From: Vicinamibacteraceae bacterium
Lineage (GTDB): Bacteria > Acidobacteriota > Vicinamibacteria > Marinacidobacterales > Marinacidobacteraceae
Direction of reading: 5' to 3'
Length of the DNA stretch: 54,312 nucleotides
Assembly (NCBI GenBank): GCA_012271265.1
Contig: JAAXGQ010000043.1
Location: 1-54,312, forward strand
Positions 1 through 8,049 of this stretch are shown one piece after another (the stretch's first letter is position 1; the number at the start of each line of letters is the position of its first letter). A program made the translations under genes and the position numbers. Under the pieces are notes generated by a model that did not search any database, was not told where the DNA came from, and saw only the letters and a list, made by a program, of their open reading frames with translations.

Positions 1-56
1 GCGGTGGCCGGTGAGGACACCGGTGCTCCCGGTGTGTTGGCCGGTGCGGACACCGG
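1..56. repeat. Two tandem hairpin repeats (minus-strand orientation)
   Basis: Two copies of an imperfect palindrome lie 33 bases apart. The first has stem CCGGTG at 8-13, loop AGGA and stem CACCGG at 18-23. The second has the same stems at 41-46 and 51-56 with loop CGGA. On the minus strand each copy reads GGAGC(G/A)CCGGTG..., the same family as copies at 5621-5652 and 27651-27760, where the stem is GCCGGCG/CGCCGGC. The paired differences keep base pairing intact. The array may continue beyond the window edge. Confidence 0.65.
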
Positions 57-178
57 CGCTCCATGCGCCGGGCGCCGGAGGCGTTGAAGCCCTCCGATAG
101 CATCGGGGCGACCTTCCGCCCGGCGGCCGGCCGGCCGCGCCAGGGTTCCCGGCACGACGCACGAAGCGAGAGGCGCCC

Positions 179-661
179 ATGCAGCAGACCACGCTCCGGG
201 TCAACGGTGAGACCCACACGCTCGACCTCGACCCCACGACGCCGCTCCTCTACGTTCTTAGAAACGATCTCGGGCTGCGGGGCCCGCGCTTCGGCTGCGG
301 CCTCGCCCAGTGCGGCACCTGCACGGTGCTGATGGACGGACGCGCGGTCCGCTCCTGCATCCTGCCGGTTTCCCGGACGCGCGGCGAGATCACGACCCTC
401 GAGGGACTGTCCGGCGAAGACGGCCGGCTGCACCCCGTCCAGCAGGCCTGGATCGATGAGCAGGTCCCGCAGTGCGGATTCTGCCAGAACGGCCAGATCC
501 TCGCGGCCTGTGCGCTCCTCGACAGGAATCCGAATCCGACCGACGACGAGATCCGGTCGCGCATGAACCCGATCCTCTGCCGCTGCATGACCTACTACCG
601 GATCCAGGCCGCGGTGAAGCGCGCCGCGGACGCCATGGCCCCGGCGGAGGCGGACCGGTGA
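179..661 (+). CDS. (2Fe-2S)-binding small subunit of a molybdenum hydroxylase (isoquinoline 1-oxidoreductase alpha type)
   Basis: This 160-residue protein is the iron-sulfur subunit of a xanthine-oxidase-family enzyme and passes electrons from the molybdenum site. Residues 1-75 form a plant-ferredoxin fold with cysteines C40, C45, C48 and C60 (GCGLAQCGTC). The second [2Fe-2S] domain carries C99, C102, C134 and C136 (CGFCQNGQ ... CRC). All eight ligands are present and the length is normal. The ATG is preceded by a GAGAGG-like ribosome site. The large subunit starts at a GTG overlapping this stop by four bases (GTGA), so the pair should be translationally coupled. It has no signal peptide and probably crosses the membrane bound to the Tat-tagged large subunit. 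The exact substrate cannot be read from the sequence. Confidence 0.93.
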   Translation: MQQTTLRVNGETHTLDLDPTTPLLYVLRNDLGLRGPRFGCGLAQCGTCTVLMDGRAVRSCILPVSRTRGEITTLEGLSGEDGRLHPVQQAWIDEQVPQCGFCQNGQILAACALLDRNPNPTDDEIRSRMNPILCRCMTYYRIQAAVKRAADAMAPAEADR

Positions 662-3045
662 GCGGCGCCCGCGACACCACGCCAGCGATCGGGCGCGCGC
701 TCGCCCGCTGGGGCGAAGGGCGTTCCCGGCGCGATTTCCTCAGGACCTCGGGCCTGTTCGTCTTCGGCCTGACTGCGGCGGGCCTCGCCGGCGCGGCGCG
801 CCAGACGGACGGGTCGGTCCGGTCCGGCCCCTACCCGGATCCGGACTTCCTCGATCTCGACTCGTGGCTCGTCGTCGACGAGGACGGGCGCGCCACCTTC
901 TACATCGGCAAGACCGACGGCGGCCAGGGCACCGGGACGGCGACGCAGCAGATGCTGTGCGACGAGCTCGACATCGCCTTCGACCGGGCCACGGTCGTCA
1001 TGGGACGGACCGACCGGACCGTGGACCAGGGCGGCTCCGGGGGCTCGGACGCCATCGAGCGGGACGCGATGGTCGGCCGCCGGGTCGCGGCGGAGGCCCG
1101 CCGGGTGCTGCTGGAGATGGCGTCGGAGCGCTTCGGCGCGCCGGTCGAGGACCTGCGGGTGAGCGAAGGGGTGATCTCGCTCGCCGACGACCCCTCGCGG
1201 ACGGTCGGCTACGGAGAGCTGGTCGGCGGCCGGCGCTTCGACGTGGCGCTCACCGGCGGCAACGTGAACACCACCACCGGCGTGGCGGGCATCAAGCCGG
1301 TGCAGGACCTGAAGCTGGTCGGCCAGTCGATTCCGCGCACCGACATTCCCGCCAAGGTGGCCGGAACGTTCGAGTGGGCCGTCGACGTGAACCTCCCGGG
1401 GATGGTCCACGCCCGCAACGTCCGGCCCCCCTACGCCGGCGCGACGTTGACCGCGATCGACGAGTCTTCGGTAGGCGGCATCCCCGGCCTGATCCGGGTC
1501 GTGCGCCAAGGCAACTATCTCGCCGTCGTGTGCGAGCGCGAAGAGCAGGCGATCGACGCTGCGGAACGTCTGGACGTCACCTGGGAAAAGCCCGCCGAGG
1601 CGCCGTTCCCGTCTTCGGACGACCTCTTCGACTACATGCGGAGCGCGGAGCCGGTCCCGGACTCGGACCGCCGCGTAGGAGCGCCGGTCACGGGAGACCC
1701 CGACGCCGCGCTCGCCGGCGCCTCGACCGTGGTCGAAGCCGCCTACGACGTGCCCTTCCAGGGGCACACGGCGATTGGGCCGGCGCACGCGGTGGCCGAC
1801 CCCTCGGACGGCCAGATGACGATCTACACGAACGACATGAAGCCGTACAGCCACCGGACGGGGATCGCCGAATTCCTGGGGATGCCGCCGGAGCAGGTGC
1901 GGGTGATCTGGATGGAGGGACCGCAGGTCTACGGGCGCACGGCGGCCGACGACGCCGGCTTCGAGGCGGCGTACCTGGCCCGGGAGCTGGGTCGCCCGGT
2001 GCGGGTCCAGTGGACGCGCCACGAGGAAACCGCGTGGGACACCAAGGGTCCCGCCTTCGCGATCGACCTCCGGGGAGGCCTCGACGCCGACGGCAACCTC
2101 GTCGCGCTCGACTACCAGGGCCGGATCGCGAACTACGCGCACGTCGGCTACAACCAGGCGCAGACGGTGCTCATCGCGCAACTCATGGGGCGCCGGCCCG
2201 AACGGCCGTCACCCGGGGGCGCCCGAGGTCCGGACGCGATGTACCACGTCCCGAACCGGCGCCAGGAGACGCGGGCGGTCCGCTTCCCGCTGGCGTACGA
2301 GACGCCGCTGCGCACCGGAAACCTCCGGGATCCCAACGGTCCGCAGACGACGTTCGCGGCGGAGTCGTTCGTGGACGAGCTGGCCGCGGCGGCGGACGCC
2401 GACCCGGTCGCGTTCCGGCTCCGACTCCTCGGCGGCGCGAGCGACGACGACGCGATCTTCCGCCGGGCGCGCTCGATCGCCGTGGTCGAAGCGGCCGCCG
2501 AGGCCTACGGATGGGACCCGAGGCCGTCACCGCGTCCGGTCGGCAGCGGGCGCCTGCTGACCGGGCGGGGGATCGCCTACGCCTACCGCGCCAGCACGAC
2601 CGTCGCCGTGGTCGCCGCAGTCGAGGTGGACCGCCAAACCGGCCGGGTGTGGGTCCGGCGGATGACGTGCGCCCATGACTGCGGGCTGGTCATCAACCCC
2701 GACGGCCTGGAGAACACGATCCAGGGGAATCTCCTGCACGGGATCAGCCGGACGCTCTACGAGGAAGTGCGGTTCGACGGCGCGACGGTCACCAGCGTGG
2801 ACTGGCGCAGCCACCCCACGCTGACGCACCGCGACGCGCCCGAGCGGATCGACGTGGTGGTGGTGAACGGCGACCCGAGCCCGGACCGGCCGGATCTCCG
2901 TCCCTACGGGGCGGGCGAACCCTCACACCGCCCCGTCCCCGCCGCGATCGCGAACGCCATCCACGACGCCAGCGGCGTCCGGATGCGCCGCCTCCCCCTT
3001 GGCCCCGACCGCGTCCTCGGGGAACTCCAGACCGCCGGAATCTGA
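658..3045 (+). CDS. Molybdopterin-binding large subunit of a Tat-exported aldehyde/isoquinoline oxidoreductase (IorB type)
   Basis: This is the catalytic subunit of a molybdenum hydroxylase, 795 residues from the GTG at 658. An open frame continues upstream to 472 but would overlap the small subunit heavily; the GTG gives the GTGA coupling seen elsewhere in the window. Residues 22-47 hold a twin-arginine signal (SRRDFLR followed by a hydrophobic stretch), typical of IorB-like enzymes. Family signatures include a RVQWTRHEE segment, GARGPDAM and a PLRTGNLR segment. Near the C-terminus GAGEP supplies the expected catalytic Glu at about residue 754. IorB-type enzymes usually receive electrons through the small subunit and pass them to a periplasmic cytochrome; no cytochrome gene is adjacent. 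Substrate unknown. Confidence 0.92.
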   Translation: MSGARDTTPAIGRALARWGEGRSRRDFLRTSGLFVFGLTAAGLAGAARQTDGSVRSGPYPDPDFLDLDSWLVVDEDGRATFYIGKTDGGQGTGTATQQMLCDELDIAFDRATVVMGRTDRTVDQGGSGGSDAIERDAMVGRRVAAEARRVLLEMASERFGAPVEDLRVSEGVISLADDPSRTVGYGELVGGRRFDVALTGGNVNTTTGVAGIKPVQDLKLVGQSIPRTDIPAKVAGTFEWAVDVNLPGMVHARNVRPPYAGATLTAIDESSVGGIPGLIRVVRQGNYLAVVCEREEQAIDAAERLDVTWEKPAEAPFPSSDDLFDYMRSAEPVPDSDRRVGAPVTGDPDAALAGASTVVEAAYDVPFQGHTAIGPAHAVADPSDGQMTIYTNDMKPYSHRTGIAEFLGMPPEQVRVIWMEGPQVYGRTAADDAGFEAAYLARELGRPVRVQWTRHEETAWDTKGPAFAIDLRGGLDADGNLVALDYQGRIANYAHVGYNQAQTVLIAQLMGRRPERPSPGGARGPDAMYHVPNRRQETRAVRFPLAYETPLRTGNLRDPNGPQTTFAAESFVDELAAAADADPVAFRLRLLGGASDDDAIFRRARSIAVVEAAAEAYGWDPRPSPRPVGSGRLLTGRGIAYAYRASTTVAVVAAVEVDRQTGRVWVRRMTCAHDCGLVINPDGLENTIQGNLLHGISRTLYEEVRFDGATVTSVDWRSHPTLTHRDAPERIDVVVVNGDPSPDRPDLRPYGAGEPSHRPVPAAIANAIHDASGVRMRRLPLGPDRVLGELQTAGI

Positions 3046-3098
3046 CGCCCGAGCGGCGCACGGAGCGCGCCGGTATTCTTGAAATCGACGAGGCGCGC

Positions 3099-4382
3099 AT
3101 GCGACGAAGAACCTTTCTGGGATCCACCGGCGGCGCCCTGACCGCCATCGCTGCGGGGGCCGAGGCGCGACTCGCGAGCGCCGTCACCCGCCTCGGCGCG
3201 AAGACCCCCCAGGAGGCGGCCCGGGACGAGGATTTCTGGTTCCGGGTCCGCGAGTCCTTCACCATCGACCGGAACCACATCAACCTGAATTCGGGCTCGG
3301 TCAGCCCCGCCCCGGCCCCGGTGCAGCGTGCGATGCAGCAGTACTGGAACATCACCAACATGGGCCCGTCGCTCTACGTGGACGAGCTGCTCGGCCCCCG
3401 CGTCGAGGTCGCGCGCCGCCGTCTCGCCGAGACCTTCGGGTGCAGCCCCGAGGAGCTGGCCTTCACCCGAAACGCCAGCGAAGCGATGGAGATCGTTCAG
3501 TTCGGCATCCCGCTGGATCCCGGCGACGAGGTGCTCACCACGACGCAGGACTACCCCCGCATGCTGATGACCTTCCGGCAGCGGGAGCGCCGCGATGGAA
3601 TCGTCCTGCGCACCGTGCCCTATCCCACGCCGCCCGAGGACCTGTCGGAACTGACCGCGATCCTGGAACGCGCCATCACCCCCCGGACGAAACTCCTGCT
3701 GATCTGCCACACCACCTTCACCACCGGGCAGATCTTCCCGGTCGGCGAGATCTGCCGCATGGCGCGCCGTCACGGCGTGGAGACCCTCGTGGACGGCGCC
3801 CACGGATTCGCACACTTCCCCTTCACCCGCGACGAGCTCGACTGCGACTACTACGGCACCAGCCTCCACAAGTGGCTCTTCGCCCCGGTGGGCACCGGCT
3901 TCCTCTATGTCCGCAAGTCCAGGATCCCGAATGTCTGGCCCCTGATGAGCGCCCCGGAAAGCCAGGACGACGACATCCGCAAGTTCGAGCAGATCGGGAC
4001 GAACCCCATCGCGATCCGGGGACCGATCACCGAGGCGGTGACGTTCCACGAGGGGCTTGGGGCGGAACGGAAGGCGGAGCGCCTCGTCTACCTCCGGCGG
4101 CGCTGGGCCGAGCGGGTCAAGGAGTTGCCCCGCGTCCGGGTGCTCAATCCGCCGGACATCCGCCAGGCCTGCGGCATCGGCGCGATGCGCATCGAGGGGG
4201 TGGACTCCGGGGCGCTCACCGACTTTCTCGAAGCGAAGTACCGGATCCACGTGCGCCCGCGCTTCGTCCGGGGCGAGTTCGACTGCATCCGGGTTTCCCC
4301 GAGCGTCTTCACCACTCTCGAGGAGATCGATCTCTTCTCCGCCGCGATCGAGGATGCGGCCAGCAACGGGGTCTCGGCATGA
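3099..4382 (+). CDS. Tat-exported class V aminotransferase-fold PLP enzyme (isopenicillin N epimerase-like)
   Basis: This 427-residue protein is a fold-type I PLP enzyme of the class V family (cysteine desulfurase / isopenicillin N epimerase / kynureninase relatives). The PLP lysine is K258 in TSLHKWLFAP. Upstream of it lies a VDGAHG segment whose Asp should contact the pyridine nitrogen. The N-terminus MRRRTFLGSTGGALTAIAAG is a twin-arginine signal, so the enzyme is predicted to work outside the cytoplasm. A Cys suited to a desulfurase role is not obvious. It follows the molybdenum hydroxylase by 53 bases and overlaps the next gene by four bases (ATGA). Its substrate is unknown; exported PLP enzymes of this type are mostly uncharacterised. 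Confidence 0.85.
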   Translation: MRRRTFLGSTGGALTAIAAGAEARLASAVTRLGAKTPQEAARDEDFWFRVRESFTIDRNHINLNSGSVSPAPAPVQRAMQQYWNITNMGPSLYVDELLGPRVEVARRRLAETFGCSPEELAFTRNASEAMEIVQFGIPLDPGDEVLTTTQDYPRMLMTFRQRERRDGIVLRTVPYPTPPEDLSELTAILERAITPRTKLLLICHTTFTTGQIFPVGEICRMARRHGVETLVDGAHGFAHFPFTRDELDCDYYGTSLHKWLFAPVGTGFLYVRKSRIPNVWPLMSAPESQDDDIRKFEQIGTNPIAIRGPITEAVTFHEGLGAERKAERLVYLRRRWAERVKELPRVRVLNPPDIRQACGIGAMRIEGVDSGALTDFLEAKYRIHVRPRFVRGEFDCIRVSPSVFTTLEEIDLFSAAIEDAASNGVSA

Positions 4383-5611
4383 GCTCGAAAAACGACGGCC
4401 TCCCCCGGCGGGACTTCCTGAAGGGCGCCGTCTGGGCGCTCCCCGCGACCGCAACCGCGGCCTGCGGCGGCGGCGGGGGCGTCGGCGGCGCCGAGGAGCC
4501 GACCGCGACCGAGGCGCCAACCGGGGGCCCACCGGCCGGCGTAGCGCTGTGGGGCCAGGACCTCGGACTCGGTGAGATGTATGAGGGGGCAGGGGACGAG
4601 ACCGAGGTCGAGCTCTACATCCGGAAGTGCGCCGACCACGGGGTTTCCCGCGTGTTCGCTCCCGGCGCCTCCGCCGAACTCGTTCAGGCCGGCGCCGCGC
4701 GAAACGTCGAGGTGCATCCCTACAAGGCGGTCGCCTCCGCCGGCGGGATCCGGATGTACCCCGCCTGGTCGAGCAATTTCATGGTCCCCCGTTTCGGCTC
4801 CGCGGAGGGCCGGGCGATCCTGAACGCGCACCGGCCGATCTGGAGCCATCCGCAACGGATCGAAAGCCTGAGCGACTTCGTGCGCGACAATCCCCGCCAC
4901 CGCCACCGCAATCGGGAACGAACCGACGAACTGAAGCCGTACGAGCGGGTGTTCCTGAGCCCCGGGCTTCCCGAGGGGCGCGCGGAGGAGGCGCGGGCCT
5001 TCGCCGCGCTGCTCGCCCGGAGCGGCGGGCGGGGGATCCAGGCCGAGTTCGTCTCCATCAACGAAGACGGGAACGGGGTCACCACCGACGGCTACGAGGA
5101 TTCCATCGCCGGCGCCTTCCGCGAGGCGACCGGCCGCAATCCCTTCGACCTCCCGAACGACGATCAGGACTGGGTGCAATTCCGCGCCGACCGCTGGACC
5201 GAGATGGTCCGGGCAATCCGCGACGCGGTGAAGGCCGAGCGCGCCGATGCGGTCTTCACCATCACCGTCATCAACCGCGATGCGGACGGCTATATGCCCC
5301 GCATGCAGGACTGGGCGGCGTGGGTGGAGCAGGGGCTCTCTGACGAGATGCACCTCTGGTTCCGGTCCACGACGGACCTCCCGACGATCGAACGCCACTG
5401 CCGCCACTTCGTGGACACGGTGGCCGGCCGGGTGCCCACCATGGCCGAGTTCTCCTGTTACCACCCGGGGAGCCTCCAGGACCAGACGGCCATCCTGGAG
5501 GCGGCCCGCATCGCCCGGGGGGCGGGGATGGATGGCCTCGGCATCTATCGCAGCCACGCGGTGGAGCAGCTCGGCTTCTGGCCAATCCTCGAGGCGATGA
5601 CCCGCCTCTGA
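4379..5611 (+). CDS. Tat/lipoprotein-type exported protein, probable TIM-barrel glycoside-hydrolase-like fold
   Basis: The ATG at 4379 overlaps the preceding stop, giving 410 residues. The N-terminus has a twin-arginine motif (PRRDFLKG), a hydrophobic run and then TAACGGGGG, which looks like a lipobox Cys followed by a glycine-rich tether, so an anchored extracytoplasmic protein is likely. The rest has alternating hydrophobic strands and acidic or aromatic motifs (GIQAEFVSINEDGNG, MHLWFRST, TMAEFSCYHPG) that suggest a TIM barrel like the family-10-like glycosidase domains, but I cannot fix the family. Candidate acidic residues are the Glu in AEFVSINED and the Glu in MAEFSCYHPG. It is the last gene of the four-gene Tat cluster. 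Confidence 0.6.
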   Translation: MSSKNDGLPRRDFLKGAVWALPATATAACGGGGGVGGAEEPTATEAPTGGPPAGVALWGQDLGLGEMYEGAGDETEVELYIRKCADHGVSRVFAPGASAELVQAGAARNVEVHPYKAVASAGGIRMYPAWSSNFMVPRFGSAEGRAILNAHRPIWSHPQRIESLSDFVRDNPRHRHRNRERTDELKPYERVFLSPGLPEGRAEEARAFAALLARSGGRGIQAEFVSINEDGNGVTTDGYEDSIAGAFREATGRNPFDLPNDDQDWVQFRADRWTEMVRAIRDAVKAERADAVFTITVINRDADGYMPRMQDWAAWVEQGLSDEMHLWFRSTTDLPTIERHCRHFVDTVAGRVPTMAEFSCYHPGSLQDQTAILEAARIARGAGMDGLGIYRSHAVEQLGFWPILEAMTRL

Positions 5612-5620
5612 CCGCCCCAG

Positions 5621-5722
5621 GGAGCGCCGGCGTCCTCGCCGGCCCGCGCCGCACTCCCGTCAGGCTCTTCGCACCTTCGGGGGAGCGACGGGCTCTCGGC
5701 GCTGGAGCGCCGGCGTGCTCGC
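5621..5722. repeat. Hairpin repeat, one full and one degraded copy
   Basis: A full copy begins GGAGC at 5621, with stem GCCGGCG at 5626-5632, loop TCCT and stem CGCCGGC at 5637-5643, followed by CGCGCCGC. A second, degraded copy (GGAGCGCCGGCGTGCTCGC) occupies 5704-5722 and no longer forms the same hairpin. The pair lies between the stop of the Tat lipoprotein gene and the 3' end of the methyltransferase gene. Apart from these copies I see nothing else in 5612-5825. Confidence 0.65.
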
Positions 5723-5825
5723 ATGAGCTCGCGGGGAGGGCGCCCCTCGCCGCGGCTTTCCGAAAGTCGCTTGTCTGCGCGTCCTCCGCCAACGCAGCCT
5801 GCCGCGGCTCTGACGCGCTGCCCTG

Positions 5826-7583
5826 CTACAGGAGGAGCGGATCCGGCGCCACCTCGTGTCCGGTGTTGTACACGTTCATCATTGCCGGCAGCCGAGGTCG
5901 CCCCTCTCGGCCCTTCCCCCTGTTCAGCCACTCCTCGATACACCAGATCTGCAGCCGACGAAAGACGGTGCCGTCGCTGGACTCGAACCGACCCATCTCC
6001 TGGGCCGCCGTCATCATTCCCGACGTTATCGCCTTCTTGCGGAGGACGACGAACACCCCCGCTGCGGCGTTCCTGGACCGGATCACATCGCGAAAGGCAC
6101 GGACCTGCTCAACCCCGACGTTCCGACCGCTCTTCACTTCAGCGAGCACGAGATTGCGCCCTTCCTTCGTCTTGTAAAGGAGGCACCCTACGCCATCCTT
6201 GCCTCCGTCTCCGCCCTTCTTTTCGTTGGGGACCAACCCGGGCAGCTGCGTAATGGCCCAGGACTCGAACTGGCCGCGACCCCCCTTGGCAGCAGCCATG
6301 AACTTGGCGGTCTCGTAGTCCACCGGGATGCCGTCCGTCTTCACGTTCCAGATGTTGAAGCGATTCAGGCGCTCCTTCATTACGGTTTCGATGGCAAAGG
6401 ATGAAATGTCGACTCCCGCCCAACGGCGGCCCTCCTCTTCAGCAGCATGGATGGTCGTGCCGCAGCCGCAGAAAGGATCAAGCACAAGATCCCGCGGATT
6501 CGTTGTAGCCAGGATCAGGCGTTTTAGGAGGGCGATCGGCTTCTGGGTCGGGTAGCCCATCTTCTGGACGTCGTTCGCCTCGATCCTGCTGAAGTCCGTG
6601 AACACGTCCGTCACGGCCTTCCCCGTCGTGGACTTCCAGAAGCGCTTGAGTCTTGGTATTCCGCGTCCGTCCCTGGGCCAATAGATCAGACCCGCCGCGT
6701 CGAGAGCATCCAGCCGCTCATGGACTGTCGAGCCGGGCATGGGCCAGTCCGGCACGAGAGCGTGCCTGATGATGAAGTGGTACATGCCTCCCTGCGGGGA
6801 GGTAGGGGTCCGCCAGTGATTCTTGCCGCCAGGTCCCGGACTGATTCCTCGCCACGGCTGACCGGACTCACCAGTGCGGCGGCCGTCTGCTGTCAGATTG
6901 TCGGCGCTCCATACTCCGAGATGGGGCCGGTCGTCGTCCATGTGCCTGTACTGCGTCCTCCTGTTCTTCAGGTCCTGTTCGGTGTTCCTCGGCAGGAACT
7001 GACGATTCCAGGTTACGGGCCCTCCCCCCCTGTAGAACAGAATGATGTCGTGGACCCGCCCGAATCTGTTGCCGTCGTTTCTGCTTGTGGTCCGCCGCCA
7101 CACGATCTCGTTCAGGAAGTTGCGCTCGCCGAAGATCGCGTCCATGACTATCTTCAGGTAGTGGCTCATCGTGGGATCGCAATGGAGGAAAATCGAGCCG
7201 TTGCGCTTCAGCAGCACCTTGCACTCGAGCAGCCTTTCCGCCATGTAGGCGAGATAGGCGAACCGGCGCTTGCGCCTGAGGATGGTCTCGAGGCCCGCGA
7301 TGGCGTCGCGTAGATCCTCGGGCACACTCGCCCTGTTCATGAGTTGCCAGACTCGCTCATCATCAGCTTCGCCCCAGTTCCAGGTGTCGCTGAATGCGAG
7401 AAGCTGAGCGTTGCGCCTGGGGATCGCCTCAAAGATGATGTTGTAGTTCTGGTTCGAGTTGAAGGGCGGGTCCAGGTAGATCATGTCCACCTGATCTTCG
7501 CCCCATCGGCGCATTACATCGAGGCAGTCCCCGTAATAGAGAGTGCGGTCGGCCAGCGGGCCGCGAAACGGAGTGAGGTCCAT
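5826..7583 (-). CDS. Beta-class DNA methyltransferase fused to a C-terminal PD-(D/E)XK nuclease-like domain
   Basis: This 585-residue protein is predicted to be an adenine-N6 or cytosine-N4 DNA methyltransferase. The catalytic motif IV is DPPF at residues 38-41. The AdoMet-binding motif I is DPFCGCGTT near 368-376. The order IV before I defines the beta class. After a linker, residues ~430-570 hold GGDGGKDGVG (Asp near 463) and LAEVKSG (Glu-x-Lys near 482-484), matching the D...ExK core of Mrr-like nucleases. The polypeptide could therefore both modify and cut DNA. No separate specificity, helicase or nuclease gene lies next to it. The DNA here is clearly less G+C-rich (about 34 G+C per 60 bases in two lines counted by hand, against about 42 in an ordinary line) and the protein is rich in Asn, Lys and Ile, which suggests horizontal transfer. 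Confidence 0.88.
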   Translation of the reverse strand: MDLTPFRGPLADRTLYYGDCLDVMRRWGEDQVDMIYLDPPFNSNQNYNIIFEAIPRRNAQLLAFSDTWNWGEADDERVWQLMNRASVPEDLRDAIAGLETILRRKRRFAYLAYMAERLLECKVLLKRNGSIFLHCDPTMSHYLKIVMDAIFGERNFLNEIVWRRTTSRNDGNRFGRVHDIILFYRGGGPVTWNRQFLPRNTEQDLKNRRTQYRHMDDDRPHLGVWSADNLTADGRRTGESGQPWRGISPGPGGKNHWRTPTSPQGGMYHFIIRHALVPDWPMPGSTVHERLDALDAAGLIYWPRDGRGIPRLKRFWKSTTGKAVTDVFTDFSRIEANDVQKMGYPTQKPIALLKRLILATTNPRDLVLDPFCGCGTTIHAAEEEGRRWAGVDISSFAIETVMKERLNRFNIWNVKTDGIPVDYETAKFMAAAKGGRGQFESWAITQLPGLVPNEKKGGDGGKDGVGCLLYKTKEGRNLVLAEVKSGRNVGVEQVRAFRDVIRSRNAAAGVFVVLRKKAITSGMMTAAQEMGRFESSDGTVFRRLQIWCIEEWLNRGKGREGRPRLPAMMNVYNTGHEVAPDPLLL

Positions 7584-8049
7584 GGGGTCTGCGGGAGTCC
7601 TCTAGTTCACCCGTAGCACAGAACGGCAGGATGCGCCAACTGAGTGGAGGGGAGGGTCGGTCAGTTCCGTCGGCCCTTCGGTCGTTCTTCGGCGACGCCC
7701 GGATCGGCGACACCCGGAGCCCTCGAGGCTGACGCCTCCACGAACCCAAGACGGTCCCGGCGGAGATGCCCCACGTACTCCTCCTCGGCCTCGCCCACAA
7801 GGAGCCGCTTCACGGGAACGGCGTTCGAGACGACACTGACCGGTTGCTTCTCACAGCGCGGTGCTACTAGCATCGGCTCCCGGCTCTTCGGGCCGGAGGG
7901 TAGCAGATCGAGGACCGGATTCCGGTGAAGGTGACTCAGAGCGTCACATGGAGGGCCGCGGGCGGTTGCGAGCCACGGTACGCAATTCTTTCATTTCCCT
8001 TCCGGGTGGCCGGACTCCGGCCCCGGCGCGGGGTCGCGACCAGGGGTTG
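7584..8049. other. Intergenic stretch between methyltransferase and DUF547 genes
   Basis: This 466-base stretch separates two divergent genes. Apart from the doubtful small ORF at 7661-7873, it contains TAGCATCGGC at 7868-7877, a copy of the -10-like element also seen near 98, 27828 and 49159. It also has a short A/T-richer patch near 7980-8000. The lower-G+C composition of the methyltransferase gene fades out across it, so it probably holds the right border of the insert. I find no inverted repeats or direct repeats that would mark an integration site. Confidence 0.4.
7661..7873 (-). CDS. Possible small protein upstream of the methyltransferase (unrecognised)
   Basis: A 70-residue open frame lies on the same strand as the methyltransferase-nuclease gene, 77 bases upstream of it. 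The central part (VVSNAVPVKRLLVGEAEEEYVGHLRRDRL, residues ~14-42) has a plausible amphipathic, charged composition, and its codon choice resembles coding DNA more than the opposite frame does. It matches no family I know. It could be a small regulator of the restriction-modification gene, a remnant, or a chance frame. Confidence 0.25.
   Translation of the reverse strand: MLVAPRCEKQPVSVVSNAVPVKRLLVGEAEEEYVGHLRRDRLGFVEASASRAPGVADPGVAEERPKGRRN

Noticed and set aside
1-63. Possible CRISPR array from the 33-base periodicity
   Set aside because: Only two hairpins, no unique spacers of regular length and no cas genes; related single copies occur elsewhere, so it is a dispersed repeat.
84-103. TTGAAG and TAGCAT as a -35/-10 pair before the molybdenum hydroxylase genes
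   Set aside because: The spacing is only eight bases, too short for a standard promoter; the -10-like part alone is discussed as a shared element.
472-657. Upstream extension of the molybdenum hydroxylase large subunit
   Set aside because: It would overlap the small subunit by most of its second iron-sulfur domain and would bury the Tat signal; GTG 658 explains both.
5723-6404. Plus-strand frames across the methyltransferase 3' end
   Set aside because: They are antisense to the nuclease-like domain and show no domain features.
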